Part shown: positions 31,950 through 43,146 of the stretch, piece by piece
Numbering within the stretch: the first letter of the stretch is position 1
Layout: each line of letters opens with the position of its first letter
DNA from: Dactylonectria macrodidyma
Taxonomy: Eukaryota; Ascomycota; Sordariomycetes; Hypocreales; Nectriaceae
Reading direction: 5' to 3'
DNA: 64,000 nt
NCBI GenBank assembly: GCA_020744425.1
Contig: JAGMUV010000022.1
Span: 1,054,001-1,118,000 of the forward strand
Program-made: the position numbers and the translations under genes
The notes under the pieces: model-generated
What the model was told of the DNA's origin: nothing
Databases searched by the model: none
The model's input: the letters and a program-made list of their open reading frames with translations, nothing else

Positions 31950-33961
31950 ATGAACCCGACGACGCCGTCTACCAACCTTCAACCACATTCCTGTTGCTTC
32001 TGCAACAGAATAATCCTTGTTCGTCATTGTGACGGCAATTATGTGGAAGCGAACCTCGACTACGATCAGGTACTGCAGGGAGCTCGTTCGGGCTGCGCAC
32101 TTCTCCAGGGACGCCTGGATCGACTGCATTCCTCCCCCTGTTACTGGGAGTGTTCGGCTCCTAAGCTACAATGTTACACTATGAGAGATGATGAGGATCT
32201 GATATTCCTTGAGTTCTACTGGGAGGGCATTCAGACAGTGGATTCCGAAGATCAATCGGACAGCCTCCAAATATTTGCGCCAGAAGGTATTTTTAATTAT
32301 TTCAGTCACGTTCCGCAGGGATAGACAGTGTTAACAATGGATGTCAAATAGGAACTTTGGCTCATCGTTATCTTAAACATCAACCTCTGAACATGGAACC
32401 CGCGTCGAGAGAGAATGTCGCCTGGATGAAGAGACATCTTGATAACTGTCGCCGTCATCATCCATGTCGACGTCTTCGCGAAGTGCACCATTCGCTTGCC
32501 ATGCCTAGCCGACTGATTAACGTAGGTTCATCCAGCGATCCCCTTGTGCACATATCAGCAACGCGCTTACCGATGATGGAATGCTATGCCATAGCTAGTT
32601 ATGCATGGGGATCCGGTGTTATTCATGCGATCAAAACAACCACGTCGAATCTGCAGCAAAGGATGGTTGAGGGCATCCAGCTTTCGGAGATGCCGAAAAC
32701 TATCCAGGATTTGGTTCAAGTGACGCGACTCCTTGGCCTTGAATACCTTTGGGTTGATTGCCTATGCGTTGTTCAGGATGACGATGATGAGATAACGCAA
32801 GAAATGGGGAGAATGGCAAACTACTACCAGCGAACCGAGATTCTCCTCTCTGCTGCCACTGCTGAGCACAGTGACGAGGGGTTTCTCAAAGTTCGTCATG
32901 CTGATCAAGTGTATGGTGCTATCTTTGAGATTCCGTACCGATTGGATCTCAATGGCGAAGATGAGCAGGGTGCAGTGTTATTATGCGAGAAGCCACTCTA
33001 CAATAACTCGAAGGAAGAACCCCTTCACAAGCGCATATGGACGCATCAGGAGCATATACTTGCCTCGCGGGTTCTAAGTTTTGGCTCAAAGCAGGTCAGG
33101 TGGGAATGCAGGCGCGGCATCGCTGTTGACGGTGGCTCTTGCTGGTCGCCAGTGGATGATCCTGCTGTCGCCGAAGCATGCATTTCAAGCGGCTCCTTGA
33201 AACCGGCCGAATACGCTCGAGGCTATAAGCTACAGGAGATTCTGGACTCTTGGACAGAGACAGTTGAGGCATATTCTTCCCGCGATTACACAAACAAATC
33301 CGACAGACTACCTGCTTTTGCTGCGATGACATCGCTGCTCGCCTCTGCAACCGGATGGCTGGTATCAGATTGTTACGCAGGCATTTGGCAGGGTGATGCT
33401 CGTAGGCAACTACTCTGGTCCAAAACTGAAACCCAAGATCTGGGCCAATATGACCAGCCATCATGGTCTTGGGCCTCACTACCAGGCTCGGTGGAATATT
33501 CTACCATTAGTAGGCTAGACTGGAGCGGTGACTCTCTTAAAATAGTGGCGTTTAAACCCCAACTTCATGGAGGAATCCTGCTTGAAATTAGGGGCTTTAT
33601 CCGCCAAGCGTTCTGGAACGGCCTCTATATTCAGCAGCTTTCTAATGAGACATCGTCTCCAGATGCTCAAGGCATATTCCTAATGGAGCCAGAGCTTCGT
33701 TGGGACGTTCTTTTACCTCCCCAACCAGTATGGCTCCTTGAGATGGTTTACGCATACAGGGTCCCAGAAAGTCTTGGACTCGTTCTCGTACGAAGCACTC
33801 GAAATTTAGAGCATTTTGAACGGAGAGGGTATTTCGAACTGAACTACTCAGAGACTGGCAATTCAAGTCTTTCCGAAGCAGGAGAGAAAGGACGCCTGAA
33901 GTTGATTGCGGAACCTAATTGGATTCAACGAGGAAGATATCAGAGTGTTTTTATCGAATAG
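31950..33961 (+). CDS. HET-domain protein, intact
   Basis: Two exons, 31950-32286 and 32352-33961, join in phase (GTATTT..AAATAG) to 648 residues. The N-terminus has a Cys-rich opening (CCFCNRII) and a GC(A)LLQ segment common in these proteins. The HET domain spans about residues 185-330: YAIASYAWGSG, LEYLWVDCLCVVQDDDDE, YYQRTEILLSAAT, then RIWTHQEHILASRVL. HET proteins trigger heterokaryon incompatibility and regulated cell death. The promoter is interrupted by the pogo element at 29963-31839, only 110 bp from the ATG, so expression may be altered (inference). Confidence 0.9.
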
Positions 33962-34572
33962 TGCTAGAGGCCGTGGCTAATTGATGTCTAATAATTGAAC
34001 GCATAGCTAGTACTACTAATATTTTATGATAAGCATATAATAGCAGACGCTTGGTGGGATGAACAAATTCTATACGTACTTGGCTTACGAAATGTACAAG
34101 GACAGGAGGTAGACTGAGGTAGGCAACTTGTATACAAAGCCAATTCGGGCATAGATGCATATACTGATAGTACAGTACTCCGTACTGTCGGCAAAACAAT
34201 GTTGCTATAAGTTATCCGTCCGGGCGTTATTGTTAAGTACCAGTACAACATAGTAAGGAGGTCACGGGGCGGGAGTCTTAGGTAAGGCAGAATGGGGAGA
34301 TGTAAGGGCGGGGATCAGGGGCGCTCCTCTTCACCTCCCGCCTTTTATCCCCGATGGAAATGGTGATGCAAGAGCTCACGGCGACTGTCCCACGTTTTAC
34401 CTCGAGGATGGTGAAAACATGCTATGATACTTGACAGCAGACAATGGTATCCAAGTTGTAACATGTTGCTCATTTACTTACATGCACTTTGGAATCCTCG
34501 AGCCTAATTATAATTTTCATCCTGTTTCTTTCAATATATAACTAGTAAGCAATAAGTAAACTAGATTAGGTA
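33962..34572. other. Intergenic, nothing recognised
   Basis: AT-rich spacer downstream of the HET gene. No coding or repeat signature identified. Confidence 0.4.
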
Positions 34573-34653
34573 TAACGTACTTGATAAGTGAGTGGGCCAA
34601 AAATCCCTCAATCTCTTATCTTTTCAATTGATCAATTAATTCTTAACCACTAA

Positions 34654-36524
34654 AGATAACGTACTTGATAAGCATGCGCCGCATCCAAGTATGCGCCGCA
34701 CTTTTCCCTCTTACACTTAACTATCTACTTTATCAATCAAATCTCAACCACGAAGCATGCCACAGCAAAATACCGAAGCTAGAACGCTTCTCGCCCTTAA
34801 AGCCCTTCAAAATGACCCAAAACTAAGTATCCGACACGCCGCATCGATATACAAGGTAGATGAGCGAAGGCTACGTCGCCGACAGAATGGCATTCAATCT
34901 CGACGCGATTGGATCCCCCAATCGCGTCGACTAACCGATTTAGAAGAGCAGATCATTGTTCAATTCATTCTCGACCTGGATTCGCGAGGATTTCCCTTGC
35001 GACTGCGTGGTGTTGAAGAAATGGCTAACTGACTGCTCGCTGACCGCGACGCGTCACTAGTTGGCAAGCGCTGGGCTTCAAACTTCGTCAGGCGACACCA
35101 AGAGCTTAAGACGCGTTTTTTTTTATAAATACGACTATCAGAGGGCTAAATGCGAAGATCTGACTATTATTCGCAACTGGTTTAGGCTCGTGGAGAACAC
35201 AATCGCGAAGTATGGTATCGACCTCGCTGATATCTACAACTTTGACGAGACTGGCTTTATAATGGGCCTTATTACAAGTAGAATGGTCATTATAGGCGCA
35301 GAAAGGCGTGGAAATCCGAAATCAGTACAGCCTGGAAACCGGGAATGGGTTACGGCCATTCAGGCAATTAATGCAGAAGGCTGGGCGATCCAGCCGTTTA
35401 TTATGGTTGCGGGCCAATATCACCTCGCCAACTAGTACCAAGAAAGCAACCTCCCAGGCGATTGGGCTATTGCGACGACTTAAAATGGCTGGACCGACAA
35501 TGAGACGGGTCTTGAGTGGCTCAAGCACTTCAATCAGCACACAAAGGATCGATTGATCGGTCACTATCGTCTTCTGATCCTCGATGGGCATGAAAGTCAC
35601 TACTCCGTCGACTTTGAGAAATATTGTGAGGAGAATTAGATCATTACGCTTTGCATGCCGCCTCATTCGTCTTATCTACTTCAGCCTCTTAATATCGGGT
35701 GCTTTGGGCCGCTTAAAACAGCCTATGGTCGAGCAATTGAGCAATTGATCAGATGCTCTATAACCCACGTTTCCAAGACTGAGTTCTTCCCAGCCTTCTA
35801 CGCTGCCCACGCAGCCGCTATGACAAGGAGTAATATTGAAGGAGGTTTTCGAGGGGCCGGACTTGTTCCCCTAAACCCAGAAAATGTCATATCAAAGCTT
35901 GATGTGCAGCTACGGACTCCAACACCGGCTGCAGAGGAGGTCGGCCTCCCTGACCCTTGGGTCTCGAAGACCCCAAAGACAGTGCTTGAGGCCAGTTCTC
36001 AGTCTGAATACCTTAAAAGACGAGTAAGAAGACATCAGAGCAGCTCTCCAGCATCAATTCTTGAGGCGCTTGAGTCATTCACTAAGGGAATAAAGGCAAT
36101 AATGCATCAGATGGCATTATTGAAGTCTGAGGTCCAGATTCTTCGACAGGCAAATGAGACTCTTAGCAAGCGGCGTAGAGCGAAAAGAACCCGCCTACGT
36201 AAAGGAGGGAAGATGACTTTAGATGAGGGGAGGGATGAGATGGACCAGAGAGATGTTGATGCGCAGGTAGTGGCTGAATCGTCGAGAAGTGGTGGTCGAC
36301 GGAGGTCGGCGCTGCCGAGGGAAAGGCGCTGTGGAAATTGTGGAAAGACTGGTCATAATATAAGGACCTGTCAAGTTGTAATTGAGACTTCTGGAGAAGA
36401 GTATAACGATTAGTTTTAATTAATTTGATGTTTTGTTGTGGTTTTATTGAGGTTTTAATCTTGAAGGTGAGGAAAAGTGCGGCGCATACTTGGATGCGGC
36501 GCATGCTTATCAAGTACGTTATCT
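34654..36524 (+). mobile_element. Pogo-like transposon with 54-bp TIRs, decayed
   Basis: Left end AGATAACGTACTTGATAAGC and right end GCTTATCAAGTACGTTATCT, with the inverted match running about 54 bp (through GGATGCGGCGCATG). Flanked by TAA on both sides (34651-34653, 36525-36527), consistent with a TA target. It sits inside the older relic and carries the transposase pseudogene 34757-36413. Confidence 0.85.
34757..36413 (+). pseudogene. Pogo-like transposase with C-terminal zinc knuckle, decayed
   Basis: ATG at 34757; HTH N-terminus (DPKLSIRHAASIYKV), then DDE_1 motifs YNFDETGF and LLILDGHESH. The third catalytic position reads LLQPLNIGCFGPLK, Asn in place of Asp. Lesions include TGA near 35031, a frameshift at a T10 run near 35118, TAG near 35432, and stops near 35481 and 35638. 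Most fit G-to-A changes, as expected from RIP. A CCHC knuckle (CGNCGKTGHNIRTC) near the C-terminus is unlike the intact element at 30 kb, so these are different families. Confidence 0.85.
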
Positions 36525-36630
36525 TAATCAAATAAAGAGGGAAATATCCTTCTTACTCTTCAAGCCCTTCGAAATGACCCAAAATTAAGTATCCAGAGCG
36601 CCGCAGAGATCTATAATATGCATCATAATA

Positions 36631-36856
36631 TGTCATAACTATCATCAGACTCTCATCAGACTCTAGGATCATGTTTGCTTTTTTGTGCCCTCATGACAGG
36701 CCACAGGCTCGAGCCCCTGAAGGCTCGGATCCCTGACTTAGGTCACGAGACCGTCTTTTCCTTCATGTATATAAGGGCTGATTTAGGCCCTTCAAATAGC
36801 TAGAAATGAAGAGCTTCTATTCACATCACTATGCATCCTTCCTATCTGATGTAACA
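36631..36856 (+). mobile_element. Solo LTR, 226 bp, TSD TAATA
   Basis: Begins TGTCATAACT and ends TGATGTAACA, with the usual TG..CA ends. The 5 bp on each side are identical (TAATA at 36626-36630 and 36857-36861). A TATATAAGG box near 36767 and a downstream leader fit an LTR promoter. No internal domain, so it arose by LTR-LTR recombination. Inserted in the older pogo transposase gene. Confidence 0.9.
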
Positions 36857-36961
36857 TAATACCTTGCATCGCCAGCAGAAAGGCATACTATCTCAATGGA
36901 GTACGGAATGCTAGGACTTCAAGCTGACGCCAGGATTTGCTTTGTGCTATCGGCTGGCAAG

Positions 36962-37986
36962 CCACCATCTCTCTCGGTTTCTTTGAGGGTAACGCTGGAC
37001 TTGTGGACTTGGAAGAGGTGGAAGAGGTGGAACGTTTTTAAAGACTGCCAATCCCAAAAATTTCATAGGAACGCCATCACCTCTGAAGTTCAGAGCCAGC
37101 ATGGACTCATCACGGGCAGCATCGCATTGCCCCATGCTCTTCTCTAATGTCGTCCGGCCCCATAAATGGGACAGGTCCCAGTTTCAGTCCTGAAGAAGCA
37201 AGCTTGCTGAGGCTAGCGCGGCTGACATGACAGGGGTACTCCATTACAACATATCACTCCGCTCCTACATTCCCAGTTTGCAGTAAATTCATCAAGTCCC
37301 GCAACCTCAGCTTAGGTGGCCTGTTCATATTTATGCCTAACCAAGGATGGTGGCCTGTGATCAATACTAGCATAGAAGTTTCCGGCCCGTAGTTTTCTAT
37401 TAGTGCCATGTATAAGGCTTGATGCTGAGAAGACAACGATTAGTCCAGCCACAGCCATCATCTCAAGAAGGCATCTTTCGTTGACAGGAAGGGCTTACTT
37501 AGGGCTAGAGGCTGTAATCTCACTACAGGTGGATGATAAAATTAAACCTGGCCTACACGACACACAGACGGGGACAAAAACATGGCACTAGGACTGGAAA
37601 AGAAGTACATTTGACATAGGATAGGAATACCGCACCGTAACGAAGGCCAGCTGAGGCTGGTCGTGAGACCTAGTCAATCAACACAGCGGTGTGCAGCCGG
37701 TGAGGGGGTGGCTTGCGGCTGAGGTAAGTTTGCATTCACTTTTGCACTTCTGGAACGCCTCAGTGTGCCAATTGGATCAGGCTCTCGAAGGACGCGTACG
37801 CACTGTCTTGGCTCCTCCAATGAAGGCGCCCTTCTGACATGTGCTCCGACTTGGAGCGGCGATGTGTACGACAGGCAGAATCAGTGGCCTGAACATTAAC
37901 CAGATCGTCTCTCTTTCTTCTTCATCGACTTGGATATTATCATCTACACAATGCGTCTACCTTGAGTAACGCGCACTGTCTTCGCA
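36962..37986. other. Intergenic
   Basis: The first part may still be transposase-derived but no frame is convincing. The end is the promoter side of the membrane-protein gene at 37987. No other feature seen. Confidence 0.4.
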
Positions 37987-39561
37987 ATGTTGGAACCCAA
38001 CTTCTTCACGCGCATCCGACTCCTCGGACCCGTCTCGCTCGCTGCGCTCTTTGGTGGCGGAGTGATCTTGGTTCTCGTCGGCCTTAACGCTCTCCTCGGT
38101 CCCAAGACTGAATTCTTCCAAACAGCCAGAGAGACGCCTTACTCAGACGACTCTGAACGCATGTTCCTTCTTTTCGCTGAGGAAGACATCTCCTTTTGGT
38201 GCACCGTCGTTGGCATCGCCTCCGTACTTCTTTGGTATGGGCTCACCGAAGCATACATCCACCTGTCCGCCCGTTGGTGCGCTCGAAAATCGGGATGGGG
38301 GGCTGGACTGGATGAAAGCTCGCACATCAACTCGCTCGCTCGACGAACAGGGCTGTTGAGCCTGCAATACCTGTTCCCGCTGCTTTGTTTTGCTGCCGCC
38401 GTCGTTTATCATTTTGGCCTGATCCAAATTGATATTTGGTCCAACGGTGCGATTGATCAAGGGTTATTGAGGGTCTATTCCCTTCCTCCGCTTGGGGTCT
38501 ACAACACCTTCTACGGTCCATGGGCCATAGAAAAGACATGGACTGGCCACGACCAATATTTTGTTCATCATCAGGGCTATGACCAGGGACCAGCAGATCC
38601 GCCATCTAGTGCTGTGATGGTGGGGACGTTAGATTGCCAGTCTCTCCTGGACCCTCTCAGCTTGAAGGGTGGAACGCTTGTCAGTCGAGAAGTCGTCATG
38701 GTTGCCAACTTGACAAACGAGGAAGGGTCGTTCCAGATGGCGAGGGATCATGATGGCTGGATGCGGACACAAACATCCAACAAGTTCTGGCTCGGCGAAG
38801 AGAACAAGGGGGATGGCGGTGCTGTTGTTGACTACCGCATTGCCGAGCCTGGCAAGGTCCAGATTCAATGGGCACGGCAAGGATCTTGGCTCTGCGAAGA
38901 TGGTAATGGAGAGAGCAACTTAAAGATGACACCTGTCGTCCGCCGTGTTACCTACACCATTCGTTACGCAGTTGCGATGATTGTGAGACAAATCCACGTC
39001 ACCAGGTATCACGACGACTGCGCCACAGCTTTTGACGCGGATATCTTGTCCATCGACAGCAATCCGCCCCCCACAGATTTTAAGAATGGATCCTTGCCTC
39101 ATATCTGGAAATGGGTGGATGTCATGGTAGGCCTTGACCACTCAGGTGTGAACGATGGAGTCACTTATTTCCTTCGGGCTGTGATGGCAGGCTGGACATC
39201 TCCAGCGATGCACAGGATCCAAGGCCCACGCATTGGACTTGTCGCAGAAGGCAACAAGCCATTTGGCCCTGAGAATACTGCCGTCTGGACAGACGGATTC
39301 CAGAGAATTGGTCGCCTGGGTTATCCATACTTCAGCGGAGGGCGTACGGCTGTGTACAGGGGGTGCGACCGGGATGCGGCATGGATATTTCTGGTCGTTG
39401 GATGCATTGCCATCGTTCTGGGACTGGCGCGGATTCGGTCTTGTCCACGCGGTTCAACTCATGAAATTAGGCAGGATTGGTACATGGATCTGAGCGGTGA
39501 ATGGTGGATTAAGGAGAAACAAGGTGGATTGGTTGCAAGAGACGAGGTGGATGCCGAGTGA
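37987..39561 (+). CDS. Uncharacterised multi-span membrane protein, 524 aa
   Basis: Uninterrupted frame with ATG at 37987. Hydrophobic segments near residues 15-37 (LAALFGGGVILVLVGLNALL), 70-90, 120-142 and 465-485 suggest three or four membrane spans. Between them is a long soluble part with many Trp and Gly residues, probably extracytoplasmic. The C-terminus is charged and short. No family recognised; context gives no clue. Confidence 0.75.
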   Translation: MLEPNFFTRIRLLGPVSLAALFGGGVILVLVGLNALLGPKTEFFQTARETPYSDDSERMFLLFAEEDISFWCTVVGIASVLLWYGLTEAYIHLSARWCARKSGWGAGLDESSHINSLARRTGLLSLQYLFPLLCFAAAVVYHFGLIQIDIWSNGAIDQGLLRVYSLPPLGVYNTFYGPWAIEKTWTGHDQYFVHHQGYDQGPADPPSSAVMVGTLDCQSLLDPLSLKGGTLVSREVVMVANLTNEEGSFQMARDHDGWMRTQTSNKFWLGEENKGDGGAVVDYRIAEPGKVQIQWARQGSWLCEDGNGESNLKMTPVVRRVTYTIRYAVAMIVRQIHVTRYHDDCATAFDADILSIDSNPPPTDFKNGSLPHIWKWVDVMVGLDHSGVNDGVTYFLRAVMAGWTSPAMHRIQGPRIGLVAEGNKPFGPENTAVWTDGFQRIGRLGYPYFSGGRTAVYRGCDRDAAWIFLVVGCIAIVLGLARIRSCPRGSTHEIRQDWYMDLSGEWWIKEKQGGLVARDEVDAE

Positions 39562-39683
39562 TTTGGAACCGTCAGGAAGAGATACTCGAGAGGTGCAACA
39601 CTGGACAACTAGCTTACGGTATTTGGATGTGAGGACACTCATTCTTGATTTTCATGCCACCCAATATTTACCAACGTTCATTT

Positions 39684-40484
39684 CTATAAATGTCCCCAGC
39701 ACAACGCCAGACGAGGCAAAGACATGTCTTCCCCCTGGACCACTCTCCATCTATCGAAACTCCACTCCTCGTGCGCATTGCAGATTTGGCATTTGACGCC
39801 TCCCTTCGTCTCATCACATTCGTCGCCACGCAGCGGGCGAAGCAAGAGCCCATCATCGAGCGCCATTCCCCTATCCAACTCGATGCTGATTTCAGGAATC
39901 GAGCCCGCCACCTTTTTCAGTCCGTCCAGAAGAGCCCCTGCCGTATCCTTCATCACCTCCAGTCTCTCCGCCTTCGTCCCACGTCCTTTATTCTGACGCA
40001 GCCAGTAAACTGTGAATCTTGGGCATTGTGATTCCATTGCCACCTTCACTTTCAAGGATTCGATCTTCATGTCAGCAAGCCGCCCAAGGACCCACCCCCA
40101 CTTTTTTATGACATTCTTTCGACGCTTCTCCTCTTCCGTATCGTTCTGGACGTTTTGGAATGGCGTCAAGGTGAGGAGGAGATAAATATTCCTAACCCTA
40201 CTAACGAGATCGGGGCCGAAGGATTCGAGGAAGACCTCGAGTGTCCTGAGATCTGCGAACGTGAGGGTTCCGTCGCATAGTGGTGCAACGTCCTGGTAGA
40301 GCAGGCGGCAGCTGAGCAGGAGGCCGATAGGGTATCCAATCGACTCCAGTTTTTCGTCATTTGGTTTCGACCACTGGAACCTGTGACATCGAGAAATAGT
40401 CATTCCAGGCCCTTTCGATTCTGACTTTGCCTCGGCCAAAATATGTGTACTGTCGTGCTTGAGGTAGGATTTGGGCAATGGCAT
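39684..40484 (-). CDS. Fungal hypothetical protein with a GLLLSCRLLYQD motif
   Basis: The frame is open from a TTG at 40511, but the first ATG is at 40484 (MPLPKSYLKHD), which is preferred; a 5' exon further upstream is possible. IGLLLSCRLLYQDVAPLCDGTLTF is the recurrent signature of a large family of fungal DUF7730/F-box-like hypothetical proteins (G-L-L-x-x-C-R-x-x-Y-x-E). The C-terminus has a CQICNAHEEW segment. Function unknown. Confidence 0.65.
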   Translation of the reverse strand: MPLPKSYLKHDSTHILAEAKSESKGPGMTISRCHRFQWSKPNDEKLESIGYPIGLLLSCRLLYQDVAPLCDGTLTFADLRTLEVFLESFGPDLVSRVRNIYLLLTLTPFQNVQNDTEEEKRRKNVIKKWGWVLGRLADMKIESLKVKVAMESQCPRFTVYWLRQNKGRGTKAERLEVMKDTAGALLDGLKKVAGSIPEISIELDRGMALDDGLLLRPLRGDECDETKGGVKCQICNAHEEWSFDRWRVVQGEDMSLPRLALCWGHL

Positions 40485-40511
40485 CCTAGTATATAAGCCC
40501 ACGTCGTGCAA

Positions 40512-41872
40512 CCCTGATCTCCGAAGTTCAAGACTAAGCCGCTCGAAAGTAGCCTTCTCCTTTATATGGAGAAACTAGCTAGGAGCTATGTCTCATCTAG
40601 GACTGCCACAACAGCCGCTAAGGCTTTCACTTTATGCCATTTTGTTAGCAGAGTAGACTGGCTGAGAGCTTTGTATATGCTTTTAAATAACGCTCCGGAT
40701 GATCTACGCTGATTCTACGCTGTGAAAGCGGCCTAAAATGGACATGTTAAAATTTTAAAGCTACTATAACTGCGACGCGGACGGCTTGCGTGGGCGACGC
40801 ACGATTTCCGGCGCCAAGAGGTCCGTAATTATCTAACCCAGCTTCCTCTATGGCCGTTCTGTCGATTTCCTGGGGCCGGAGTGTTAAGATGCACGGCTGT
40901 CCAAGTGCAAAGCAGAAGCGTGGCAAGGCACGGCGATAAGTTGCCCCGATGCCCCACGTGCCGCGGAATGTTGGTTGAGCCTGCCACGACACTGTCGCAT
41001 TCGCAGCTGCGTTTCCGAATAAGCCGGTTGCTCCAGTTATTTAGTTTGGTTACAGTTAAGCAAGTGGCGTCGAGTCAGCAGGTCGACGCCGATATCAAAC
41101 GGAGAAGGCTTGAATGGGTCGTGCGATCGCTGAACATTAAATAGCCAAAACGCCTGAGGAGAAAGCTACGTAGTGCAGGCAAGTATCTCGAGTCACGGTC
41201 GTGGGGTTACAATGTGCGAACCAGAGCGCAACTTGGACGGAATTTACCGAGTCTAGTGGCCAAAATACTTTGTACTTGGGATTTTATAACTTATCAACAA
41301 GGCACCCTGGACAGAGGCTTGGCCGAGTCTTGGTAGCGAGGCAAAGAGCAACCTTTCCGGAAAAAGGATGCTCAAAACGGGCAAAAGCTTCGCAGTAGGA
41401 CATGTGAGAGAAGAGGGAGTCTGGGCCCCCTCAAAGTGGCTTGGGGATGGATGGATGCGCCTCCCACGCACCAGTGGCGAGACGCCCATAAGGCAGATTT
41501 CACCCCAAAAGGCTAACCTCGCGAGTCAAGCCAGAGAGTTGTCGGGCAATCGAAGCCTCAGCTCCCGCAAACCACACCGCGACAATTCGTCAAGCTAAGC
41601 AGACTATCGATCATAATGCGATATTCTTAACGCCTCTCCCTTTTAGCAATGGAGGTGGCTGATTCAGCTTCTACCAGGTCGGGTCGGCTGGGCCGCATTC
41701 ACGTCCAGCCTTATTATTCTCGACATTGTGCTGCATAACCGCTGTGCTCCGTAGCTGTAGTACATGATCCCCAGCATCCCCAGCATCCCCAACATCCACC
41801 CCCATCAGTTTCCATATCTCCTCTTGCGCAGCTTTTCTATTATCCTCTGACCATTGCTAAGACGGTTTTGCC
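40512..41872. other. Long intergenic stretch
   Basis: No gene supported. A short tandem repeat of CCCCAGCATC (about three copies, near 41767-41797) lies just before the next gene. Confidence 0.45.
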
Positions 41873-43073
41873 ATGTCTTTGACACCCCTTTCTGTAGAGG
41901 CTCTACTCCTTGGAGCGATGCTCCACAACGTCAACGCCATGAAGCCAGGATATGCAGCCAGAGAGGAACACGTGCGGGATCTCCCAACAGCAACGGCAGG
42001 CCCGCTGGGGCTTCTTGATGAAGCGAGGCTCATACGGGGATAAGGACTGAGACAACGCTAGGCGTCAACATCATCCGCGCTTAGTTTGACTCTGACCATC
42101 GCCCCGGATGAGACCTGCGGTTACCTGTCAGGTGAAGTGGGTGAGCCAATTACCTGTGACAACGGCGACTATTGTACGTGGGAGGTGAAAGAGCTCGGTG
42201 TCATCGCTTGTGGAAAAGCCCATTACCTACAATGCGTCGAGTCGAGTGTGGCGGTCGACCCAGTCAAATACAACGACGTATGCCAGAGCGACGTCTAGAA
42301 TTTGCTATGGTGAGATTTACCTGTCCGCCTTCTCCTTCCCAACCCGCTGCTAACCTGGTCGCCTTTGCAGTACTGACTCCGATGCGCCTTACTGTCGCAC
42401 GTACGTTTACCCAAGCGGCGTTTTGGACTACAAATGCGCATCCACGTCTGTGACGGCGATTCAGAGTATCGAATTTACCTTCGACGGCGACGACGATCCT
42501 GGATTCATCACTACAACTATCAGCGACGAAGCCCCATCCACAGTGTCGGGGGGGCTTCCTCCAGTGACCGTGACGAATAGTAGAACATCGACCGGCCCTG
42601 ATGAAACGAGCACTACGACAAGCTCAACTGCTCCTGCCGAGACCACCCACCATAGCAAGTCGACACCTGTGGGTGCCATTGTTGGAGGTGTAGTCGGCGG
42701 CGTGGCTGTCATCGCTCTCGTGGTGTTCGGTATCATCTTCATACTTCGACGGAGGAAGACCAACCCTCCGGCCAACCAAGCCCCGGTCAACCAACCAGCC
42801 ATAAGCTACGGTCCCCCCCCATAGACCAGATTCTACAGCACCGACAAATGGTCATGTCGCCTGATGAAGCCGGGCATGGCAACCTCTTCTGTCCAGTCGG
42901 ACTGCCGTCAATCAACGCTGAGCGGGCCATCCTCTGCCGTCAGCCCAGTCTCCCAGGCCGGCTGGACTCACCAACCTCCTCCTGCCCCCGCTTACGAAGC
43001 TCCCAGCCATGAAGCTCGTGAGCCCATCCCAGTCTACGAAATAGGTGGCGATCACTCTCCGAAAAAAAATTAA
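41873..43073 (+). pseudogene. Single-pass surface protein with Ser/Thr-rich stalk, broken
   Basis: A putative signal sequence (ATG at 41873), a Cys-containing ectodomain (ETCGYLSG, CDNGDYCTWE, CGKAHYLQC), a second exon TDSDAPYCRTYVYPSGVLDYKC, a Ser/Thr-rich stalk, one membrane span (AIVGGVVGGVAVIALVVFGI) with an RRRK stop-transfer signal and a Pro-rich cytoplasmic tail. The layout is typical of fungal cell-surface proteins of unknown function. Lesions: frameshift near 42030-42085, TAG at 42296-42298 just before a GTGAGA donor, and a frame change after a C8 run near 42815 that truncates the tail. At least three lesions support a pseudogene. Confidence 0.65.
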
Positions 43074-43146
43074 AAATTGAATTGTCATGGTTCCAAGGAA
43101 GATAATTTGCATTTAGTTTGAGCTTCAATCAACATCCTGGACCGCA

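Larger units (their letters stand above)
34573..36960 (+). mobile_element. Older pogo-like relic, twice interrupted
   Basis: Starts at a terminal motif AACGTACTTGATAAG (34577) and resumes after the younger element at 36528 with the N-terminal transposase sequence LQALRNDPKLSIQSAAEIYN. It is interrupted again by a solo LTR (36631-36856), after which the frame continues as HHNTLHRQQKGI, colinear with the younger element's transposase. The end is not defined. A relative of the inserted element, truncated and decayed. Confidence 0.6.
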
